Origin: Taudactylus pleione
Lineage: Eukaryota > Chordata > Amphibia > Anura > Myobatrachidae
Assembly (NCBI GenBank): GCA_031769625.1
Contig: JAUIMM010000124.1
Span: forward strand, 11,993,001-12,057,000
Reading direction: 5' to 3'
DNA: 64,000 bases
The notes beneath the pieces are model-generated. The model did not search any database and had not been told where the DNA came from. It saw nothing but the letters and a program-made list of their open reading frames with translations. The stretch's first letter is position 1. The number at the start of each line of letters is the position of its first letter. Position numbers and translations under genes: made by a program. Of the stretch, positions 56,076 to 64,000 are shown piece by piece.

Positions 56076-56494
56076 AAGGTCTCAGGAGATCATTGCACAT
56101 GTTTTTTGCCCTGATATGTTATAGCAATAATGAGTGCTACAACAGTAGATAATAATTTACTAATTCTCCAATAATAGCTATGAAAAACACAAAAACCTAT
56201 GAATGGTTCTAACCACCTCAAAGCTGAGCCCATTTTGGAAATTATTGGGCTGTTCACATTCCAACAACAAAATCAGTAATTACAATGCACAACAGTGAAA
56301 ATGTTTCCAACATGAAAATAGTGGTTTCTAATTGATTGCAGTATGAGAAGAATGAATATGACATTTAAAAATCTCTGTTAGATCTTGTTTCCGAGATATA
56401 GCCCATTTATGATGATGTAGGGGTAGAAAATATATACAGTAGGTTGGCAAACCTGAACACAGGAATGTTGAGTTATTGTAGGCCATGTTTTGTC

Positions 56495-56606
56495 TAGAGA
56501 TGTGTGCCGACACCCGTGTTTTGGTTTTGGTTTTGGATCTGGATCTCCCCGGGTTTTGGATCTGGATTGGTTTTGCCAAAACCTCACCTCCATGTTTTGT
56601 TTTCAT
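56495..56606 (-). mobile_element. Inverted hAT 3' end fragment
   Basis: TAGAGATGTGTGCCGACACC followed by repeated 'ttttggttttggatctgg' blocks is the reverse complement of the 3' ends at 10286, 18085 and 24744. It is cut off at 56606 by the left terminus of hAT copy D, so D inserted into an oppositely oriented older hAT. Confidence 0.75.
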
Positions 56607-57069
56607 TAGAGATGAGCGGGTTCGGTTCCCAGAGAACCGAACCCACCCGAATATAGCATTTCCGAGTCGGATCCAAGCAGGCTCGGAGGTTCTCGCCTTA
56701 CTCGTTTCTTGAAAAACCATGGAGACGGAAATCTTGTGGTTCACGAGCTTTCGTCTCTATGATCAAAGTAGTAGATAGGGACCATGTGACAGATGCCATT
56801 TCACTCCGGCTGTGGAGACTGAACAGGGAGGGTGGGTAGTGTAGGGCTGGGAGAGGTAGTGGTGCTATCTGCTGTGTCCTGGGCTGGTGCTAATCCATTC
56901 TGGTCTCTGGTCACGGTGCTGTCACTATCACTGCGCTGTCTGCTGATCCATTCTGGTCACGGTGCTGTCACTGTCACTGTGCTGTCTGCTTATACATCAG
57001 GGCTGTCTGCTGTGTCCTGGGCTTGTGCTGTGTTCATCTCTGGGCCCAAGTTCTGGACTCCAAAAAAAA

Positions 57070-59550
57070 AAAAAAAGTGTCTTTATTATATTTTTCTGTG
57101 TATGCTCGTGGGTGTTAGGCTTAACTGCAGTAGTGCACAAGAGCCATCCAGTGCTTCCCGACTCCAGTCGTGCTCAATCAAAAAAAAACCAATACAAGTG
57201 TCTTATATAGTTATATTTTTTTCTTCTGTGTGTGCTAGGCTCAGTAGCATACAAGATCAAGCGACTCCAGTCGTGCTCAATCAAAAAAACAAAACAATAC
57301 TAGTGTCATATATTTTTTCTTCTGTGTGTGCATGGGTGTTAGGCTGAACCACAGTAGCGCACAAGATCCAGTGACTCCAGTCATGCTCAATCAAAAATAA
57401 CAACAAGTGTCATATATTTTTTTCTTCTGTGTGCTTGTGGGTGTTAGGCTGAACCACAGTAGCGCACAAGATCCAGCAACTCCAGTCGTGCTCAATCAAA
57501 AAAAAACAATACAAGTGTCTTATATATTTTTTTCTTCTGTGTGTGCTTGTGGGTGTTAGGCTAAACCAGAGTAGCGCACAAGATCCAGCGACTCCAGTCG
57601 TGCTTAATAAAAAAAAAACAATTAGGGTGTCTTATATATTTTTTCTTCTGTGTGTGCATGGGTGTTAGGCTTAACCACAGTAGCGCAAACGATCCAGCGA
57701 CTCCAGTCGTGCTCAATCAAAAAAAAACAATACAAGTGTCATATTTTTTTTTCTTCTGTGTGCTTGTGGGTGTTAGGCTGAACCACAGTAGTGGAGAAGA
57801 TCCAGCGACTCGAGTCATGCTCAATAAAAAAAAACTATACAAGTGTCATATATTTTTTTCTTCTGTGTGCTTGTGGGTGTTAGGCTCAACCACAGTAGCG
57901 CACAAGATCCAGCGACTCCAGTCGTGCACAATCAAAAAAAAACAATACAAGTGTCTTATATATTTTTTTCTTCTGTGTGTGCGTGGGTGTTAGGCTTAAC
58001 CGCAGTAGCGTACAAGATCCAGCGACTCCAGTCGTGCTTAATCAAAAAACAAACAATTAGGGTGTTTTATATATTTTTTCTTCTGTGTGTGTGCATGGGT
58101 GTTAGGCTGAACCACAGTAGTGCACAAGATCCAGCGACTCCAGTCATGCTCAATAAAAAAAAACAATACAAGTGTCTTATATTTTTTTCTTCTGTGTGTG
58201 CGTGGGTGTTAGGCTGAACCACATTAGCGCACAAGATCCAGCGACTCCAGTCGTGCTCAATCAAAAGAAAAACAATACTAGTGTCATATATTTTTTCTTC
58301 TGTGTGTGCATAGGAGTTAGGCTGAACCACAGTAGTGCACAAGATCCAGCGACTCCAGTCATGCTCAATCAAAAAAAACAACAAGTGTCATATATTTTTT
58401 TCTTCTGTGTGCTTGTGGGTGTTAGGCTGAACCACAGTAGCGCACAAGATCCAGAGACTCCAGTCGTGCTCAATCAAAAAAAAACAATACAAGTGTCTTA
58501 TATATTTTTTTCTTCTGTGTGTGCGTGGGTGTTAGGCTGAACCGCAGTAGCGCACAAGATCCAGCGACTCCAGTCATGCTTAATAAAAAAAAAAACAATT
58601 AGGGTGTCTTATATATTTTTTCTTCTGTGTGTGCATGGGTGTTAGGCTTAACCACAGTAGCACACAAGATCCAGCGACTCCAGTCATGCTCAATCAAAAA
58701 AAAAACAATACAAGTGTCATATATTTTTTTCTTCTGTGTGCTTGTGGGTGTTAGGCTGAACCACAGTAGTGGAGAAGATCCAGCGACTCCAGTCATGCTC
58801 AATAAAAAAAAACAATAGAAGTGTCATATATTTTTTTCTTCTGTGTGTGCGTGGGTGTTTGGCTAAACCACATTAGCGCACAAGATCCAGCGACTCCAGT
58901 CGTGCTCAATAAAAAAAAAAACAATACAAGTGTCTTATATTTTTTCTTCTGTGTGTGCATGGGTGTTAGGCTTAACCACAGTAGCGCACAAGATCCAGCG
59001 ACTCCAGTCGTGCTCAATCAAAAAAACCCCAATAAAAGTGTCATATATTTTTTCTTCTGTGTGTGCGTGGGTGTTAGGCTTAACCACAGTAGCGCACAAG
59101 ATCCAGCAACTCCTGTCATGTTCAATAAAAAAAAAAACAATACAAGTGTCTTATATTTTTTCTTCTGTGTGTGCGTGGGTGTTAGGCTTAACCACAGTAG
59201 CGCACAAGATCCAGCAACTCCTGTCATGTTCAATAAAAAAAAAAACAATACAAGTGTCTTATATTTTTTTCTTCTGTGTGTGCGTGGGTGTTAGGCTTAA
59301 CCACATTAGCGCACAAGATCCAGAGACTCCAGTCGTGCTCAATCGAAAAAAAAACAAAGTGTCTTATATTTTTTTTTCTTCTGTGTGTGCGTGGGTGTTA
59401 GGCTTAACCACATTAGCGCACAAGATTCAGTGACTCCAGTCATGCTCAATCAAAAAATAAAAACAATTAAAGTGTCATATTTGTTCTTCTGTGTGCTCGT
59501 GGGTGTTAGGCTTAACCGCAATAGCGCACAAGAGCCAGCCAGCAACACAA
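57070..59550 (+). repeat. Leader tandem array of copy D, ~107-110 bp unit, about 22 copies
   Basis: Unit: 'gtgtcatatattttttcttc', 'tgtgtgtgcgtgggtgttag', 'gctgaaccacagtagcgcac', 'aagatccagcgactccagtc' and 'gtgctcaatcaaaaaaaaac'. The unit is not a multiple of three, so repeat peptides appear in every frame and are not genes. Variants 'caataaaa' create AATAAA in at least eight units. The layout (T-rich tract, GT stretch, AG, A-rich end) parallels the leader units of copies A and C despite low base identity. Confidence 0.92.
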
Positions 59551-59759
59551 GTTGCAACATTGTGCTGCCTGACTACAGTCATGCTCCAAAAAAAACTCTG
59601 GGGCCAAGTTCTTCTGGAGCTGACAAAAAAAAAATCATCATTTGTCTTTTTTTCTAATATTTTTGTGTGTGCGCATGACTGCACATGTGTGAATTTTGTA
59701 ACCACACCTTGGCTACACTATTGGTGATTGTGACACTGCTTCTAGACTGCAGAAAAAAT

Positions 59760-62700
59760 ATGGAGGGCTGTCACATGACAGAAGAGCAAGGCCAAGAACC
59801 ATATGTTGTAGCTGCCGACAGCAGTGCAAGGCCGTCAACTTCCTCGACCTCTAGGAAGGCCCATGCTCCAGGGCTTAAGTCACGCCATCGATATGATAAA
59901 GCAAGTTTTACTGAAATAAAAAATAATTGAAAGGATATTTGCCTTTAGATAAACCAAAAATTGGCAATATGCCATTCACTACACGAAGTGGCAAGGAAAG
60001 GATAAGGGCTTGGTCTTCTTTCTTTATGAAGACTGCTGACTCTGATAGCACTTCTGCTTGTAGTAGTAGTGGTGGTGGTCCAATTAAAAATGTGAAAGTT
60101 GTTAAGACAGCTCCGGAAAAACCAACTGTGTGCCCTGAGAAATTTAAATCACAGATCCCAGAGGAGAGTGCAAGTGTGTCCGCGGTTGCCATGTGTGAGC
60201 CTGACCTAAATACTAGTGTACTGGAGGATCCTGCAACTTCCAACATTTGTGTGCCCTTTATAAATGTTGGGAAGGGCAGTCAACATCTTGCACACGTAGT
60301 CATTGAAGATGCTTCTGTGGAATTGCACATGGAGGAGGGGGATATTTTGGTGGATGAAGGCGCTAAGGATGATGAGGATGTTGATGATGAAGATGTTGGT
60401 GATGAGGATGTTGATGCCAATGATGTCCTTTGTGTAAGTAAGGCAACAGCTGTTGCCCATGGATTGAAAAAGCCAAAGCCCATTGTTGTCATGCCGGGAT
60501 AAAAGACAAAAAAATCTACTTCTCACGTGTGGAATTATTTCCATCCCGATCCGGACAACAGTTGTCAAGCCATATGTGCCTGTTGCCATGCAAGAGTGAG
60601 TAGAGGGAGGGACCTAAACCACCTAGGAACCTCCTCCTTGTTACGTCACTTGGCACGCATTCATCAAATATCAAAATGTATGTCGCCAAGTTCCAAAACT
60701 CAAAACGTAACAAGTCCAGTGTCACCTGCCTCCTCCCTCTCTGTGAGATCCAAGTGCCTTTGATCTCCAACACCAACAACTGCATCATCAACAATCTCAT
60801 TCAACATTGGATGCTGCAGGACAAGTAGTCCTGCAGCATCCAATGTTGGTATTCAAGGCAAGATTGACTCCTCTCCTATCCATGATTCCTCAGAAGGATC
60901 CTTGATGACTATGCCTTTTGCTGCTGCTGTTGCTGTCAGTGGATCTTCATCCCAGGAGGGGACCAGGAGGAAGACTACTTGTAGCATATCCTCCAAAAAA
61001 CAATTAACTGTTAAACAATCATTTGAAAGGGCAAACAAGTATGACAGCAATCACAGAGTTGCACAGTGGATTACTGACGCCATAACAGCTATGCTGGCAT
61101 TAGATGTGCGTCCAGTATCCGCCATTACTGCAGTGGGTTTTGAACAGTTAATTCAGGTCCTCTGTCCTTGCTACCAAATCCCTTCTAAATTCCACTAGGC
61201 TAGAAGAGCAATTCCATATCTGTACAAGGACTTTAAAATAAAAATGTATTAATGTCTTCAGAAATGCCATTGTACCCACTGTCCACTTGACCACTGATAT
61301 GTGGACAAGTGGGACAGGGCAAACTAAGGATTACATGACTGTGACAGCCCACTGGGTAGGTGTATTGCCTACAACAGCAACATCTACCAAAAGACAGCTG
61401 ATACAGAGGCAGGATACTCTTTGTATAACTGGTTTTCCTAAGAGGCATACCGCTAAGAACCTATTAGAAAAACTCAGAGAAATCATTGCTAAATGGCTTA
61501 CCCCACTTGGACTCTCCTTGGGATTTGTGATTTCGGACAATGCCACCAATATTGTGAGAGCATTACATCTGGGCGAATTCCAACATGTCCCATGTTTTGC
61601 TCACACATTTAATTTTGTAGTGCAACATTTTTTAAAAACTGACACGGTCGTGCAGGAGATGCTCTCAGTGGCCCGTAAAATATCTGGACATTTTAGACAT
61701 GCGGCGACCACTTGTCGAAGATTGCATGACCAGCAGGTACAGTTAAATTTGTCCTTCCATCAGCTGAAGCAAGAGTTAGTAACTCTATAGAATTCTACCC
61801 TCTATATGCTTCAGCGGATGGAGGAACAGCAAAAGGCCATCCAGGCCTATACAACAGACTATGACATAGGCCGTGGAGGGGGAATGCACCTTACTCAAGC
61901 ACAGTGGAGAATAATTTCCATGTTGTGCAAGGTTCTCAAACCCTTTGAACTTGCCACACGTGAAGTTAGTTCAGACACTGCCAGCTTGAGTCAGGTCATT
62001 CCCCTCATCAGACTTTTGCAAAAACAGCTGGAGAAACTGAAGGAGGAGCTGAAACGGCATGACTGCACAAAGTATGTCGGACTGGTGGATCAAGCCCTTG
62101 ATTCACTTCACCAGGATCCAAGAGTCGTCAATCTATTGAAATCTGAAAAATATATTTTGGTCACCATTCTGGATCCTAGGTTTAAGTCCTACTTTATGAG
62201 TTTTTTTTCCAACAGACCAAAATCTAATACTATGCATAGAGCTGTTGGTCAAAAAATTGTCAGCTGCAGCCACATGTAAAATGCCTTCATCGCCTCCTTC
62301 AGTTTCAACAGCTGCAAGGAAAAAACTAAATTTTCCTTACAAAATGCCTGCTGGTCAAGCAGATCAGTCACCAAAAATTTACATCTAGTTGGGCCTGAGA
62401 GAACTGTCTACTAGTGACATGTCTTCTGCCATGACTATGTGTGATTTGGTCCCTTCAGTACTTGCAGGAAAAAGAGGCAATTTGGAGTCCCATACACAAA
62501 CTGGCTTTGCATTAATTAAGTTGCCCACCCTCCAGTGCGTGCTCCGAAAGAGTTTTCAATGCAGCTGCCAACCTTGTCAGTGATCGGCATAGGAGGTTAC
62601 TTCCTCAAAATGTGGAAAAGATGATGTTCAATAAAATGAATTACAAATTCCACGAGGAATGCCTCTACCTACAATTACATCAAAAAATTACAGAGGCACC

Positions 62701-62790
62701 AATGGTGAATTCCAGCTGGGATGAATTAATATTGTGTGAAGTAGAGGATGTACACACTGATGGGGATGACGAGGATGAAGACAACTTGTA
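59760..62790 (+). pseudogene. BED-hAT transposase of copy D, multiply broken
   Basis: MEGCHMTEEQGQEPYV at 59760 stops at 59928. MPFTTRSGKERIRAW at 59970 runs to a TAA at 60500. The BED finger (about 60517-60665) shows HVWNYFHPDPDN, CACC and RHLARIH. Core: RPVSAITAVGF near 61110, TTDMWTSGTGQTKDYM (Asp codon 61296), VISDNATNIVRAL (Asp 61536) and CFAHTFNFVVQ. The linker helices occupy 61806-62279 (QKAIQAYTTDYDIG to TILDPRFKS). The hATC region is at about 62530-62640 (SERVFNAAANLVS) with frameshifts, then an acidic tail. Stops at 60500, 60762, 61196 and 61788 make it inactive. Confidence 0.85.
60802..60848. repeat. Perfect 21-bp inverted repeat with 5-nt loop
   Basis: CAACATTGGATGCTGCAGGA plus C at 60802-60822, spacer AAGTA, and the exact complement at 60828-60848. 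In copies 1 and B only the right-hand half is present ('gtagtcctgca'), so the left half was added by a local inverted duplication in copy D. Confidence 0.92.
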
Positions 62791-63029
62791 ATGTAAAGCC
62801 AGTTTGTATATGGGATCAGCTTGTTTTGTGGGGGGTCCAAACAAAACAATAATTTCAGCCACAATTGGCAGTCCTTGTCACTGAAATGATTGGTTTATTA
62901 AACTGTCCTGTTTCATATACAACAAAGGGGTGGGTGGGAGGGCCCAAGGACTATGCCATCTTGCACCTTTTTCCTTTCCATTATGTGCTGGTTGGGGCAT
63001 TGCTGCCTGAAATTTTAATTAATGTTATG

Positions 63030-63195
63030 GTTGGTTTAGGAACCAATTAATTGTTTTTAAATTAATTTATGATCAATTTAACAGCCAGGGGCTGCACCCA
63101 ATGAATTGTTTTTAAATTAATTTATGATCAATTTAACAGCCAAGGGTTGCACCCAATGAATTGTTTTTAAATTAATTTATTATCAATTTTACACC
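63030..63195. repeat. 55-bp tandem repeat, 3 copies
   Basis: 'aattgtttttaaattaattt', 'atgatcaatttaacagccag' and 'gggctgcacccaatg' are repeated at about 63047, 63101 and 63156, the last one incomplete. Confidence 0.88.
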
Positions 63196-63365
63196 TGGCT
63201 GTCACTGTCATCAGTGTAGTTGCACAGGGGTGCTGTGCTCCTGTCTGTCGAGGGACTGCTGCCCAAAATAATAAATAAACAATTTTTTTGTGTGCATGTC
63301 AGCTACACCTGTGATCGGCATAGCTGCGCAGGGTGCTATGCTGCTGTCTGTCAAGGGGCTGCATG
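63196..63365. repeat. Two diverged ~110-bp copies
   Basis: 'gtgtagttgcacaggggtgc' with 'tgtgctcctgtctgtcgagg' (about 63217) and 'gcatagctgcgcagggtgct' with 'atgctgctgtctgtcaaggg' (about 63316) are related direct copies separated by an A/T-rich stretch containing AATAAA. Confidence 0.6.
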
Positions 63366-63599
63366 AATATTGCAATGAAAACTTTTTTTAAGTTTTCAAG
63401 TTATTGGGTTACCAAAGTTTTTTTTTTAAATCTTTAACATAGCAGAAATGTTATCCTAACAGTTTATAAAGTTATATATGCTCTAAAAAACTAAAGCCTA
63501 TATTTGTAAAAAAAACTAAAGCCTAATTCTGCCAAAAGAGAGACTGACACCACGGTTAATCATAAGAGTCACCTTCTGGATCTGAATTGTCTCATTTGC

Positions 63600-63863
63600 A
63601 TGGGTAAAACCCAACCCTCAGATGAGATGGATCTCAGCCAGTGGACAACATTGAAAACACCATTAAAAAGTCACAATGGAAGACTACAGTGTGGAGAATC
63701 TTTCTTCACAGTCAGGAGAGGCCTCAGAGAACATGAAAAAAGATGCTCTAGGTGCAGAACTTCAAGGGATTTCTCCATCATGTTCTGCAGTGTGGAAAGG
63801 TTTCATTCACATGTTTTCTATAAAGCAGTTCAAAGTTACAGCCTTCAAAGTGTCTGGCTATAA
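63600..63863 (+). CDS. Unrecognised 87-aa ORF with zinc-finger-like Cys/His pattern
   Basis: ATG at 63600, TAA at 63861-63863. RLQCGESFFTVRRGLREHEK followed by RCSRC places Cys, His and Cys residues in a finger-like spacing, reminiscent of fingers found in R2-type retrotransposons and C2H2 proteins, but the second Cys of the first pair is missing. The sequence continues with stops to the window edge. It could be a decayed repeat fragment or an exon of an unseen gene; I favour the former. Confidence 0.25.
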   Translation: MGKTQPSDEMDLSQWTTLKTPLKSHNGRLQCGESFFTVRRGLREHEKRCSRCRTSRDFSIMFCSVERFHSHVFYKAVQSYSLQSVWL

Positions 63864-64000
63864 CACCCACCTTTGCCAGGAATTACCAAAAATTACAAGC
63901 AAAGGATTCATCTGTCCGGAATCTGTCTGGGAATTCATGGATCGTATTTGGCCTGAATGCACTAAGCCATCCAGTGATTCTGTCACTGTGCTCTGTAGCC

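Larger units (their letters stand above)
56607..63060 (+). mobile_element. hAT element copy D (diverged family)
   Basis: The left end TAGAGATGAGCGGGTTCGGT is followed by a self-complementary 'ttcccagagaaccgaa'. Content: a long leader array, a decayed BED-hAT transposase (59760-62790) and a 3' region aligned with copy B up to about 63010 ('gggtgggtgggagggcccaa'). The expected right terminus (about 63400 by analogy) is not present, so it is lost or replaced. Coding sequence is similar to copy B but clearly a separate family. Confidence 0.75.

Noticed and set aside
57652..59433. Several 100-170 residue ORFs with FFFCVCVGVRLNHSSAQDPA repeats
   Set aside because: They arise in all frames because the ~108-bp leader unit is nearly stop-free; hydrophobic FFFCV segments mimic membrane helices but come from the T-rich tract.

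Overview
This 64 kb window looks like intergenic DNA from a transposon-rich vertebrate genome, probably an amphibian. That is an inference. It rests on the mix of superfamilies present: BED-finger hAT elements, PIF/Harbinger elements with Myb-like partner genes, Helitrons, GIY-YIG Penelope-like elements, a Tc1/mariner end, spliced element genes and many MITEs. I recognise no host protein-coding gene, tRNA, rRNA or CRISPR array. Almost everything explainable is mobile DNA, often nested three deep.

Layout. 1-2.2 kb: a decayed hAT element with a tandem-repeat leader and a broken BED finger. 2.25-6.67 kb: a palindromic hAT-like end, GC-rich sequence, a 33-bp minisatellite and two MITEs (TSDs TAA and TGT). 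6.68-10.29 kb: a complete but internally gutted hAT (copy A, TSD ATTTATAT). 10.9-18.1 kb: the longest hAT copy (B), interrupted by an LTR-like insertion that itself holds a Harbinger MITE, and by a small hAT MITE inside the transposase. 18.3-27.4 kb: pieces of a second Harbinger family (transposase exon on the minus strand, possible partner gene on plus). These are broken by a palindromic MITE into which hAT copy C (21.06-24.74 kb) inserted, followed by a local segmental duplication. 26-31.4 kb: several MITEs with clean TSDs. 31.8-34.4 kb: Helitron ends, a 1 kb hAT with an internal array, and a Helitron helicase remnant. 34.4-50.6 kb: one Penelope-like retroelement (reverse transcriptase plus GIY-YIG endonuclease) with ~1.2 kb inverted terminal copies 14 kb apart. 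It was opened by a 2.8 kb TAA-flanked element carrying a large minisatellite (36.7-39.5 kb) and by a 7.2 kb PIF/Harbinger element (40.5-47.7 kb). 50.7-56.5 kb: another array-bearing hAT end, a Tc1/mariner end, an antisense Penelope-like pseudogene and MITEs. 56.6-63.1 kb: a fourth, diverged hAT (D) with ~22 leader repeats and a decayed BED-hAT transposase. The window ends with short tandem repeats and a weak zinc-finger-like ORF.

The most gene-like object is the Harbinger element at 40.5-47.7 kb. It carries a minus-strand DDE transposase gene (two exons, one premature stop) and two different plus-strand Myb/SANT-type genes (220 and 317 aa). Both splice, by the sites I can read, into uninterrupted reading frames. 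The transposase and the 317-aa gene are divergent and share an intergenic region with three near-identical ~48-bp repeats, each holding an imperfect palindrome. A Harbinger with two distinct Myb-type partners is the best candidate here for something under-described. The second theme is the hAT group: all four copies carry tandem leader arrays, and in copies A and C a related array has replaced most of the transposase catalytic core.
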